64,000 nucleotides of DNA, from NCBI GenBank assembly GCA_028753945.1, contig JAPNXP010000002.1:6448001-6512000 (forward strand), read 5' to 3'. Position 1 is the first letter of the stretch; each line of letters opens with the position of its first letter. The position numbers were made by a program, and so were the translations under genes. The notes under the pieces were generated by a model that was not told the origin of the DNA, did not search any database, and worked only from the letters and a program-made list of their open reading frames with translations. The stretch comes from Hexactinellida sp. DTS-2022 (lineage: Eukaryota > Porifera > Hexactinellida). Below are positions 11,745-22,380 of this stretch, piece by piece.

Positions 11745-14152
11745 CAGGCGCGGCGCCAGTCGTGGGACAGGGGGGGCAGCTGCCCCCCTAGCTTGGAATC
11801 CTGCCCCCCCACAAGGGTGCAGGATTTTTAAATGTAGGGATGATTCTATGGTAATTCACGAGTAAAGTGGGAGGGTTTTATACTCACCCATTAACTATAT
11901 TTGAAGTAAATGCAGTATATATCTTTCATCACTTTGATTGCATGTATTGTCAATCAGTTTTTGTAGGTATTAATCAATTCATGATTCTCTATTAATTAGT
12001 TGATTTAAATCGTACCCTCATTTTTTTCAGTTAATTTCTTACTAATGGAAGAGTTTTTCAAAACCCATGTGGATGTTGCAGGTGCGTGGCCAGTCATGAT
12101 GCATTAGAGCCTTCACCCTCCAAGAAGGCGCTTACGCTCGAACTTGGACCGTCTGACGTTAGTCAAGACACGGATTGCAACCCAATGCAGCCTTTTCTGA
12201 AAAGTTTCCCCAAGCAGGACGGACGAAAGTATCAGTCTTCTTGGTATCGGTCCAACCCTGGCTGGAGTACTCCCAAACGGACAATGCTATCTACTGTTTC
12301 GCCTGTCGTCATTTCGCTCACACAAGCAAACCCGGTTTCTTTATGGGGGTATGTCGAACTTCAAAAAATGGGCGGACAAAATCAAGGATCATTGCTGCAG
12401 TGATGCCCACATACCAGCTATGCAGCGGTGGATAAACTGCAAACGCACCAAGAAGACTGGGCAGACAGTTTCTACAGAGCTGGATCATGCACATGAAGAG
12501 TTAGTGAGAGAAAACAAACACTAGACGGTTCTCATTTGCGTGAAGCAGGGCATAGCCCTCAGGGGCCATAGGAAAACTGCAGACCAAGAAAACCCTAGTC
12601 ACAACCGTGGCAACTTCCTAGCTTTCCTGGGACTGTTCGCTGAGTATGACCCCATTGTTCTCACCCGTCTCACTGATGTCCCAGATAATTCCAAGTACAC
12701 CCATCACACCATTCAGGACGATATTTTGCGGTCCGCTGCAGCATTGATAACAGAGAACATCGTCCGCGAAATAAACGAAGCTGGTGTATTTTCTCTACAA
12801 GCTGATGAGACAAGAGATTTATCTAAAGTTGAACAGCTGTCACTGTGCCTGCGAAACGTAATGGGGGGCGAGATCAAGGAACGATTTATAAATTCATAGC
12901 TTGCAGTGATCTCTCCGCCCTGGCGTTGTGCGACACCTTTCTCAACACCCTCCGCGACAACGGCGTGTCAATTGATCAATGTGTTACACAGTGTTACGAC
13001 GGTGCCTCTGTAATGAGTGGCCACCTATCTGGTTTCCAACAGCGCATCAAAGAGCATTGCGCTCGTGCGATTTACATTCATTGCTTTGCCCATCGCTTGA
13101 ACTTGGTGGTGGTGGACGTAGCTGGCGCGATAGGACGGGTGGCAGACATGTTTGCTGTACTGCAGCGGATTCACAAGTTCCTCTCTACAAGTGTAGTTCA
13201 TGTTAAGTTTGTTGCTGCTCAGAATAATATCTATCATGGCTCGCGGATTTGGGAAATTCCTAGTCTGTCTAACACTCGTTGGGCTTGTCGTCATGATGCG
13301 GTTGTTTCTATTACAAGGACATTGCAGGCAATTCTCTCAGCCATTGACGAGTTGTCTTATGATGCTGGTGAGAGAGGAAACAATGCAAGAGTTATTCAGT
13401 TCCAGGTTAATTCGTGCTTTATGGTCCACCTGTGCATCATGAAATTTATCCTAAAGATCTGCAACGATGCTAGTGTCCTGCTATAAGGTTAAACCGAGAC
13501 ACTTCCTGAGGCCCTAAAGTGTATTCAAACCATGCGATCCTTTTTGGATCGCCCAATTCCTCCGAATGTAGACCTTATCTGGGATGAGATTTGGGAGGAG
13601 GCACAGAAAATCATTGCCGACTGCGACATTCCGGCTCTTCCTCAGCGAAGAATTTGTCGGGTCTGTTCCGATGGTTCAGACCACGGTGGTAACTTCATAG
13701 GGAAGGATGACTACCTCAAACGCGTTTTCTTACCCGTGTGTCAGAGGGTGACGGATGAGCTGGATAAGCGGTTCCTAAATAATGAAAACCTGGTCGTGTA
13801 TAGTGGCGTTGTATCTATGACACCCAGTAGTGAGACTTTCGGCGAACCTACCTCCATTACAAAGTTCTGTAAACATTATGGATTTATTGATGAAGATTCG
13901 AGACCCCTTATGTCGGAAATCACCCTCCTTAAGGACATGTTTCGCCGCGGTGGTGAAGATCTCCCCAAAGACCTACTAGAGCTCTACAACTTCCTTCTCC
14001 AACACAGCCGCGTCTTCTTCCGGATCCACCGAGCTGTAAAGATAGGCATCACACTTCCAATAACAAGTGCCTCAAGTGAGCGCTCATTCAGTGCTTTACG
14101 CCGAATCAAGACGTATCTCAGACAGACTATGTCCGATCAGCGAACTAGTGAC
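11745..14152 (+). mobile_element. ZMYM1-type hAT transposon, right end cut off
   Basis: The left end CAGGCGCGGCGCCAG followed by a G-run and GCAGCTGCCCCCC matches the style of hAT ends carrying ZMYM1-like transposases. The insertion interrupts the repeat that ends at 11744 (uninterrupted in the paralogue near 10105). The coding region lies at 12060-14152. The right end is missing because a palindromic MITE begins at about 14153. Confidence 0.7.
12060..14152 (+). pseudogene. ZMYM1-like hAT transposase, nearly full-length, several frameshifts
   Basis: Pieces in order: a TTF-type zinc finger (YQSSWYRSNP, then WLEYSQTDNAIYCFACRHF), a DUF4371-type region (ALRGHRKTADQENPSHNRGN, then AGVFSLQADETRDLSKVEQ with the first catalytic Asp of the RNase H fold), then VTQCYDGASVMSGHLSGFQ with the second Asp, then IYIHCFAHRLNLVVVD, then SLSNTRWACRHDAV, and the C-terminal dimerisation motif SASSERSFSALRRIKTYLRQ. 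Frame changes occur near 12260, 12520, 12860 and 13487, so no intact protein is made. Order, length (about 690 codons) and motifs match the ZMYM1-like family. The G+C content is higher than that of its flanks, consistent with a fairly recent insertion. Confidence 0.85.
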
Positions 14153-14400
14153 CTGGGGCCTTATTCACTAAACTACTTAAACTTAAACTTAACTTAAACT
14201 AAGTAAATACTTAGTTTTTGACTGAAAACTAAGTAAATACTTAGTATTTCCCCTGATTAGATAGCGAAAACTTAGTTGGTATTCACAAAGCAAAACTAAG
14301 TAATTACTTAGTTTTACTTAGTTTTCAGTCAAAAACTAAGTATTTACTTAGTATTTACTTAGTATTTGTCTCAATACTTAGTTTTTTATGGATTTACTTG
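14153..14400. mobile_element. Palindromic MITE of ACTAAGTAAATACTTAGT units
   Basis: Starts GGGGCCTTATTCACTAAA and holds at least six copies of the self-complementary motif AACTAAGTAAATACTTAGTT. The block TTTTTGACTGAAAACTAAGT at about 14213 is complementary to ACTTAGTTTTCAGTCAAAAA at about 14316. It truncates the last codons of the hAT transposase. The right boundary is uncertain. Confidence 0.65.
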
Positions 14401-15282
14401 AGTAGAATCGGAAGGTGACTTAACTCAATAAATCATGGGATATATTGGTATTACTACAAATAATTTCATTGGAAACTAAGATGCAGACTGTTAAACAATC
14501 ATTAATTAGGGTTACACTAGGTTGTCTTGTTGTTACTGTTATTAACTAAGATATCAATTATGGTTTCTATTTGCTAATAATACAAATGCTCATAACAGTA
14601 TATAATTTGGCTTCACATATTCTGCAACATGCGCACTATAGTTTTCGCAAATTGAAGGTGATTGTGGTAATAGTGAATCTCGTACGTAAAGGAATGGTGG
14701 TTTCTAGTTTCAGCGTGTAATAAACTACGAATTATGTAATTAAACATGATGATAATAGCGAATCATTAAGTAAGTATATAGTTGATGAGATATTAGTTAT
14801 AAAAACCGAGTTTTCCTGTGATTTACTACTTCAAACAAATCAATTACATACTATTATCGTTAATGGGGACCAGAAAGCACATTTTTGATGAAATCTAGTG
14901 ACATGATGGCATTCTCAGGCATCTCATGATTCCATTTTGTTTACTTTAGTCACCGAGAGTTGGCCCACGTTTAAAATTTCAACTTTCTACTACAGAAAAA
15001 AATATTAGCCGTACCACGTATACTAAGCATGTAAACGGAGCGTTAAAGGTGAAATTTTTTGAAAAAAATTCGAATCCGTAATCTAGCTACATTACGTACT
15101 ATATATTATAGTATATAACATTTCTGGCCATTTGACCTAATTTTCCTTTTGCACCTTTGATCACTTAGTGTCCCCCTTAAGAAAATTTCTTTAATTTACG
15201 CTTTTCTATACTTTTTGAAAGAACCAGCGTGTTATAATTCTTAACTTTGTTTGCAAGAAAGCAATTCGCTGATGTAAAGACT
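14401..15282. other. No recognised gene
   Basis: A+T-rich DNA; no motif or repeat could be assigned. Confidence 0.4.
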
Positions 15283-16321
15283 AGTTTCGATAAGATGTTC
15301 CAACTAAACACACAACAGCTAATACAAGTAGACTCCAAATACTTGGATTACGATTATCACTATCTTCCAAATACATCAACGCGAGTTCAACAAGTATTTT
15401 TCTAGAAGGTCCACTTACAAGCTTCTTCAACAGCTCTTTATTGTTTCGATACAAATAAAGGTCTTCCATAAAACAAGTATGGAAATAAAAACTGGCTCAA
15501 ATGGATATTTAAGTCTACCAAGGTCCGCTAGATGCAGAAGTTTACACTGAGAGTCCAGGTCTAAATCAAGGAGAAATTCTTTATCAACTGTTAACATATG
15601 TAGACAGACATGACACGGTTTTGTTCGTTCAGGTACTGATGGACAGTATAGCCTGTAATAATGGCTAATGATTAAAGCATCTGTGAACCACAATCAATTG
15701 TTGATAGATCATTAATCTCATCAAGAATGGCTCCAAATTGAAATAACCATCAGCAGTGGAATACGCTATACGTTGAAGAAAATGACTTAACAAATGACTG
15801 AATAGATTGAAAGGAAGTGTCTTGTTGGTCAGTAAATATGTTTGATTATGCTAGAAAGTTCAAGTCGATGCTCGGTTTCAAGGATTTGAAGATAGGAGAT
15901 GTAATAATTAGAACCAGACATCATACGGTAAAGACCAAAAGGGTGTTCCAAGGGATCTGTCTGTAGAAATGAGGACAACACATGTAAAGCCACAATATTG
16001 AGTCAAATGGTTTGTAATTTGTGGTAAGGCAATACAAGCATGTCTAAAACTGGTGTATGTTTGTTTACTCAGTTTGCCAATTTTTTCTGGTGAAGTTTGC
16101 CAAGCATCAAACCAAAAACTACTCAAGTCAAAAGATAGAAATCGCTCGTGATCAAAAGTCAATGGTCTAGAGAAATTATCGTTCAAACGTATTCCTTTAA
16201 ATTGTGTGTTAACGTTGAATAATTTCCAAACACTAAGAAGGGTATCAACACACTCCGGAGTATTCTTTCTATATTCTGGATGGTTAGCGCAGATATTGGT
16301 AAGGCTATTCAATATCAGCAA
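15283..16321 (-). pseudogene. P-element/THAP9-like transposase C-terminal remnant
   Basis: Minus-strand frames 16321-15908, 15965-15830, 15693-15427 and 15469-15281 together give RLNDNFSRPLTFDHERFLSF, then GKLSKQTYTSFRHACIALPQ, then FLQTDPLEHPFGLYRMMSG, then YISYLQILETEH, then CHVCLHMLTVDKEFLLDLDL and LLKKLVSGPSRKILVEL. The QTDPLExxFG.YR...G motif is characteristic of the RNase H C-terminal part of P-like transposases (family knowledge from memory). Frames change several times and the N-terminal THAP finger and most catalytic residues are not seen, so it is inactive. Confidence 0.6.
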
Positions 16322-16993
16322 AAAATTATGGTCTCAGCTTATCCATTGTTTTACTGTAGAACACTTATACATAGTATATTATCAATCAACCATTGAAATT
16401 TCCATTTAACTAATTTATTAAATTTCGCTAATGTTAAATTCCTATACCCTTTTAACTCAAACAGGGTTTGCGCCAACATTCGTGCAGAGGTTTGTATACT
16501 AGATATCAAGTTGAATCTTTTTCTATCGTATAGTTCATGAATAGATCTGTGATTTGTCGGGTTGTATAAGCTCAATCAAATTTGGAAGTATTTTAATTTA
16601 TGTCAAATAAAATTCCGGACAAAACCCCCTCTTTTCTTGGACTTTCAAGGAATTTCGTCTAGATTAGGTTATAAAATGTGAAGAATAGATCGAAAAGCTT
16701 ATACAACCCGTTAAATCACAGATCCACTCATTATCTATACGAGAGAAAAGGATTTAACTTGATATTTAGTATTTAAACTTCTGCGCGAATGTTGGCGCAA
16801 ACTCTCTTTGTCCGTTTTATTGATTTTTTGAAAAATTTCGTCATAATAGGAGTTAATATTAATTAAAAAATCAAAATCCCAAAATCTTAGTTCTAGACCA
16901 GGGGTGGGAAAACTACGGCCCGCCTACGAAATTTAACCGGCCCGCTTGACCTCAACAGAAATCCATATTTTTGGTAGTCTAGGCCACATAAAG

Positions 16994-17356
16994 CATACCT
17001 GCCAACCAATTTGAATGATATCCCTGTACAGGGCTCCAGTTTTCCCCTGTACATTGGCAAAAATCCCTGGAGACGGTCACCTCCCAAAATACCTCGCACG
17101 CTGCGCTCGCTCGTCCAAGGAATTTCTATACAGTTGAATAAATATAGAAACAACGTTGTGCCTTAATGTAGTCAATGCAGAATGCATGGCAGAATATAAA
17201 ATCACATCTGTAGATATTTTAGGAATTATTTACTCATAATTTGTAAATTATAAATCCCTATATAAATGGAATATATCCCTGTACACCTGTACAGAATGGC
17301 CAAAATTGTTAAAATTCTTTTACTGTACAGGTATCCCTGTACGATTGGCAGGTATG
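16994..17356. mobile_element. Palindromic MITE nested in the hAT element
   Basis: Ends CATACCTGCCAACC and ATTGGCAGGTATG are inverted copies; CCCTGTACA-type motifs recur inside. ATAAAG precedes (16988-16993) and follows (17357-17362), suggesting a 6-bp duplication. The superfamily was not identified. Confidence 0.72.
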
Positions 17357-17497
17357 ATAAAGTTTATCAAAAATATGTCAAGATCAGTATTGACAGATGA
17401 ATACGTTTCTCAGCTTATGTGTTTTGCTACTTCAGCCAGAGAACCAAATTTTGATAAACTAATAAAAACGCAGGATCAACTGCACAACTCCCACTAG
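17357..17497 (+). pseudogene. C-terminal tail of a hAT (GTF2IRD2-like) transposase
   Basis: The frame reads KNMSRSVLTDEYVSQLMCFA, then TSAREPNFDKLI and ends QDQLHNSH before a stop. This follows the usual tail of this hAT group: a basic stretch, LTDExx..L..ATS...PdFdkL, and a final SH. Only this end remains inside the 786-bp element. The assignment rests on the tail pattern alone. Confidence 0.55.
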
Positions 17498-17946
17498 TTC
17501 TTTATACTTCCTAATTATTTCATTTTATTAGTTTATACTTCCTCAGTATCATAGTTTATTTCCTATTAATCCACTGCAAATAAAAATAAAAAATGTGTTA
17601 AATAGGAAATGTTCACTCTCAGGCCCGCAACACTATGACATTTATCCATTTTGGCCCGCGGCCTAAAAAGTTTGCCCACCCCTGTTCAAGACCGATTTTC
17701 TAAATTCTTTTTCGGATCTATATACTACATACGTATATAGAAGTAGTGTTTTATGCAATAAACTGTAAAATGAGTGTCTTCTCAATTATATATAATTATT
17801 TTAGTTTCTGATATTGAATAGCCTCAATTCGTTAACGACTTTCAAAACCAGTTTTACATTTGACGCTCTATGCTAGACGGAAAAGATGACTCCATAGTCA
17901 AATGAGGAGCTAACTTGGCTAAACCTGTTCTTTCTGAATTATATAA

Positions 17947-18537
17947 TTAAGGTTCAGGTATACTCTAGAGCACTTCTACCAAATATATTTACCCGAATTA
18001 ATTAAATTTTTTACAGCGGATTTACTTCATCTTCTAGATGGCAAAAATGCAATAATATTCGATCTAAGTAACTCAGTGAAATTTATTTTTTCTATATAAT
18101 CGTATTTTTCAATGGCAATAATTGTGTTTGGAGATAGCGTTGTTTGAAAAAAGTGGCCCCTATGGTAGTGGCTTATGTCAAGGAAACTAAAAAGTATGTA
18201 TCATTGAAAGTATTCAATATTTTTCCATAACATTAGAAATTATGATGCGATATATGCTGTTCTATCCAAATATAAGATAAAACCTATATGTGGCTATGTC
18301 CCGAAATTATCAAGTTTCTATGGTATACTGCAACCGGCAACCAAGACCAGAACCCCAATATTTTTATCGAAACTCGAATTGACTCAAACTGGGGAAATAA
18401 TTGGAATTTTTCTTTGAAATTTCGTGAGAGTCCACATGGGTATCCATACAATCCGAAAATGCAATAAAAACGAGATATACAATTGTTTGGGTTTTTAGCG
18501 AAATTTTGGGATTTTATAGAGGATACCAGAACCTTAA
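17947..18537. mobile_element. TTAA-flanked MITE, GGTTCAGGTATAC family, copy B (reverse)
   Basis: TTAAGGTTCAGGTATACTCT at left and GGATACCAGAACCTTAA at right. The sequence between runs in the opposite direction to copies A and D. It contains a minus-strand frame (18284-18559) also present in copies C and D, so that frame is repeat sequence. Confidence 0.78.
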
Positions 18538-18821
18538 AATCCATCTTCAAAGGAAGCACAACCGAACTTAGATATAGTGCGAAAATATACCAAGATTACA
18601 AATTTTTATTTTATTTTTTTATTTCATCAAAAATATAGTTTCCGTATTGTCTTTGATCGCCCAATCCATAGACATTGATTTGAATCCTGTGAACATCCTA
18701 AGTAGTTGTTTTCAGGCAGTATAAATTGAATCATATAAAAAAATAACAAATACAACAAAAAGGATACGAACTATCGGTAGGCAATAAAACGGACCTATAC
18801 ATCCGCTCAAAGGGAACGATT
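18538..18821. other. A+T-rich spacer
   Basis: Poly-T stretches; nothing coding recognised downstream of the Deltex-like reading. Confidence 0.4.
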
Positions 18822-19560
18822 CTAAACAATTGAACCCACATCCAAAACAGAAATTTTAACAAATGCACCATACAAAAGCAATCGTTTGTTCATCAAACGC
18901 TTAGCTAAATCATCTTCCTGCACTCCTGCTTGAGCAAGTTCCATTCTAATCTTTACAAGATTGTTAGGATCTGGGTACCCATGACCAGAAAAATCGATTG
19001 CTCGTATGTCTTATGATGGATAATATTCCAAACAACACAATCAGGACGTCCTCTAGTTATGCTAGTCCAATTTTAAGATCAAACTCCTAGTCCAGGCTAT
19101 CCGCAATAATTCCACAACAGTTTTGTCCTCTGGAGATTCCTGTAGAAAGCATACACGATGAAAACCGTCTGCATTATAACGAATTCCATTTTCACTATTT
19201 CCTTCTGAAAAGTTGTATGTTATGACGATAGTACCATATGACTCATGACCAGTTAGCGAAGACTTGTTATAACTGATTTTCATTATTCCAGAATTAGGCT
19301 GATAACCAGTTTTACACCATAAATCGTTTACAAAGGGGACAAGAAATTGAAGTTGTATTGTATTGGGCATTCAACCAGGATGCTATACAAACCACATGAA
19401 ACATATGGGAAAATTTATTTAAGCCACAAATGGTTTCCGAAGTTATACTGGGAGCAGTCATTGTTGGAATAAAATCAAATTCTGCAGGTTTGCTTGCATA
19501 GAGGCACCAAACATATAGAACATTTATCTAGAGGGATGGAATTCTTCGAAATAAATTGGC
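18822..19560 (-). pseudogene. Deltex-like E3 ubiquitin ligase: RING plus DTC domain, broken
   Basis: On the minus strand a RING finger begins KCSICLVPL, continues SETICGLNKFSHMFHVVCIA, and ends SWLNAQYNTTSISCPLCKR. It is followed directly by the Deltex C-terminal domain: KTGYQPNSGIMKISYN, GTIVITYNFSEG, VVELLRIAWTRSLI, the hallmark VVWNIIHHKT, and GHGYPDPNNLVKIRMELAQA. RING joined to DTC is specific to Deltex E3 ligases, which in Notch signalling and in DTX3L-PARP complexes transfer ubiquitin and bind ADP-ribose. At least four frame changes are needed, and a zinc-binding Cys before HMFH is Phe (KFSH where KCxH is usual), so it is a pseudogene. The frame ends with a stop at 18822. The N-terminal part was not found. 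Confidence 0.8.
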
Positions 19561-19966
19561 CATGTTGTTTGAAAATAGATTGATAAATTTCATTAATTTG
19601 AGGGATTACCACTGTTTCGATCATCATTGTATGCCGGAGGAATTGTTAATTTGATTCATAAGAACGAAATCAACAATATAGGTGTTTAGAGCTATTCTAA
19701 TATTAAAAATTTTAGTTCCCATAAAAAGTGCATCTTCCCTCATGGAAGTAGAGAATACATCAAAAATTTACCAATTGCCAGATTTTGACATGAAATACCA
19801 CCGAGTAGACGAGTGTTTTCTCAGCTGCGGATTCATAGGCGGGTTCGCAGACCTCAAGTCTATGCTAATAACTCAAAAGGTTTACGCTGTACGTGAAAAA
19901 TAATCAAATCGGCGGAAAGATGAAAGTTGTGATAACCCATACTTTAGCCCAAAATGTCAAAATTAC

Positions 19967-21530
19967 TTGAGGTTCAGGTATCCTGTTAAGGTGTTTGACC
20001 CTTGATATTTCGACACCAGACGACCTAATGTTTTTATTGCGTTTTTGGATGGTACTAAGTATTCTAAGATATCCCTGAAAATATTAGAGTTCTACTATCT
20101 ATTAATCCATAGTTATGAACTAGGTAAGTTTCAATACAGTACTAATCCATACTAGCCAAGAATTGAATTTTGAACATTTTTATTATTTTTGAGCCCGAAA
20201 CATGTCAATTATAAATTATACCTGAGTCGATTCTCGAGGGTTTCAATCGTATCAGAATTTAATAATTCCTCCGTCTCACCAACTTATTGTCATTTTTGTG
20301 AAATTGGTCCAAAAAATTGCCGTAAATCTCACTTAAAGTGTCCTAATTGAATACTTTTGTTTTACAAGGCCAAAACTGCCGCGATTGAAACCCTGCATCT
20401 ACATTTCCTGATCATTTTAAAAAAAAGTTTGACTTTCTATGATAAATATTCCGGATTTTACATTTTTTTTCCCAAATACACTTTTTTTTTTATTTAAAAT
20501 TTTTTTTCTTCTTAAATATTACGTAATTTATTTATTTTTTTCTTAAATATTTTCGATATTTTCTAACTTAAAAAAAAAAAAAATTATGGGTGACAATCAG
20601 TATATCATACAGAGTATTCCTGGTAAGAAATTTTTTCTCAATTATTATCCCTGAAAATCAAGGGTCTAACACCTTAACCACTTCTACCAAAGGTATTTAC
20701 CCGAATTAATAATTTTTTTTATTGCCAATTTACTTAATCTTCTAGATGGCAATAATGCAATAATATTCGATCTAGGTATCTCAGTGAAATTGTTTTTCCT
20801 ATAAAATCTAATTTTGCGGAAGGGATAAGTTTTTTCCATTTAATAATTAAGAGTAGATTGTTGTTGCATTACATGGAGAAACTTCTAATGTATCATATTA
20901 ATGTACAAATTCTTTTAATCACTTATGAGTCCAATATTTCATCAATACCTGTGGACATCACTTTTTTTATCATTAATAAATTAAATATAATTAGAAAGAA
21001 AAGTTAGAAATGAAATCGCTACACTCATATGATAGAACTAATTGAGAGCTGTCCAAAACCGTTGAGAATTTGTTTCTAGGTGGTATATGAGTGTTAATAT
21101 GTCTTCCGCAACGGCAATAATTGTGTTTGGTGATGGCGGAGTTTTTAAAAAGTGACCCCCTATGGAAGTGGCTTAGGTGGAGGTCACTAAAAAGTCTGTA
21201 TTAATGAAAGTCTTCAATATTTATCCATAAGATTTGAAATTAAGATGCACAGATGCTGTTCAATCCAAATATAAGATAAATCCTATTTATGGCAATGTCC
21301 CGGAATTATCAAATTCTAGGGTATACTGCAACCTATACCAGAACCCCAAATTTTTATCCAAAACTCGAGGTGAGTCAAACTGGAGAAATAATTGGAATTT
21401 TTCTTTGAGATTTGGTGAGAGTACACATGGGTATCCATACAATCCGAAAATGCAATAAAATCGAGATATACAATAGTTTAAGATTTTCCGAAATTTTGAG
21501 ATTTTAAAGAGGATACCTGAACCCAAAGAT
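19967..21530. mobile_element. GGTTCAGGTATAC family, copy C, carrying a nested element
   Basis: Left TTGAGGTTCAGGTATCCTG, right AGAGGATACCTGAACCC. Interrupted at 19986-20677; sequence resumes with ACTTCTACCAAAGGTATTTA as in copy B. The right part parallels copy B (AATTATCAAATTCTAGGGTA, GGTATCCATACAATCCG). Frames at 21234-21458 and 21287-21526 are repeat sequence. Confidence 0.75.
19986..20677. mobile_element. TTAA-flanked MITE, GGTGTTTGACCCTTGAT family, nested
   Basis: TTAAGGTGTTTGACCCTTGA at left and TCAAGGGTCTAACACCTTAA at right, with TTAA at both borders. It lies inside copy C of another TTAA family. A reversed relative is at 60780-61258. Confidence 0.8.
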
Positions 21531-22380
21531 TGACAAGTAATATTCGCTCAAATTTTGACCTCGGTTTTCCATAATGATTCAAAAATTATTCATTATATCA
21601 TAATTTTCCTTTTAATCACTTGTCTATCTCACCTAGTACAACCTGTCATGCAGATTTCAAAAAGAAAATACATTTTTGAAAAAAAATTATTAACGTAAAT
21701 TTCATTAAATACGGCTTACAATGATGATTTGCATACCTATCCATTTCAATAATGTAGAATATGTTGTCAACCCAAATAATACTATTGATAATAATTTATT
21801 ATGTTGTCTATAATTCAATGATTCCTCATTCTAAATGATACAATGCCTTTCTTCTACTTGATTTTCATCAAATTATCCATTTTTTTTTCAAATTGATATT
21901 CATTTTTTTTCAAACATCTTCTTGGTTATACTGTATTTTTCTCTTCTCCATTTTCTTTTCAATTCACTTTCTGCTCTCTTCTTTATTTCTCCAAGACGAT
22001 TCTTCCAATTCAAGTGAGTTTCACACGATGATAATTTTTATTAACCAATTAAAAGGGATTGAATTGAAAGCTTTTACAATTGATAATTCGAATGCACAGA
22101 ATACTAATTTGTAATCGAATAGCAATATCTCTTGTCATTTGAATCCACTATCTTCCATTGTGTCAACCTCCCATAGTACTATTTTAAATAGGAAAATTTT
22201 GGGTGGTCGATTACTTTTGTCCGGGTAGTGTATACATAGAATCTAGAGAGATGAGAAATAGACGTAGAGGACTGTGAAACGCCAAAAGCAAGGACAGACC
22301 AGGAGGCTGCAGAATAGAAGAGATGGAGTGGATAATGGCTCTGGTATTGGCCGGATGATGGGTCTCAGATATAATAGGAT
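21531..22380. other. No gene; isolated Tc1-type right end
   Basis: At 22205-22232 GATTACTTTTGTCCGGGTAG followed by TGTA reads as a right-hand Tc1/mariner terminus; the matching left end was not found. The plus frame 21893-22114 is low-complexity and unsupported. Confidence 0.4.

Larger units (their letters stand above)
16899..17684 (+). mobile_element. hAT deletion derivative with 8-bp duplication
   Basis: Ends CAGGGGTGGGAAAACTACGG and TTTGCCCACCCCTG. Flanked by TTCTAGAC (16891-16898) and TTCAAGAC (17685-17692), an 8-bp target duplication with one mismatch. The paralogue at 41644-41656 (TTCTAGACCGATTT) is the empty site. It keeps the last coding segment of a transposase and carries another element inside it (16994-17356). 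Confidence 0.88.
16304..17822. repeat. Dispersed element with long inverted arms, copy 1 (interrupted)
   Basis: Homologous to 41043-41768 end to end (AATATCAGCAAAAAATTATG at left; AAACTGTAAAATGAG and TTTAGTTTCTGATATTGAA at right). Within it, arms of about 120 bases at 16460-16585 and 16690-16830 are inverted copies (GTTTGCGCCAACATTCGTGC against GCGCGAATGTTGGCGCAAAC). It abuts the P-like transposase remnant and could be that element's non-coding part. A hAT element is inserted at 16899-17684. Confidence 0.75.

Noticed and set aside
13025..13294. 89-codon minus-strand protein
   Set aside because: Antisense shadow of the hAT transposase.
16345..16575. 74-codon minus-strand protein
   Set aside because: Lies in one arm of the inverted repeat; the other copy (41 kb) breaks the frame.
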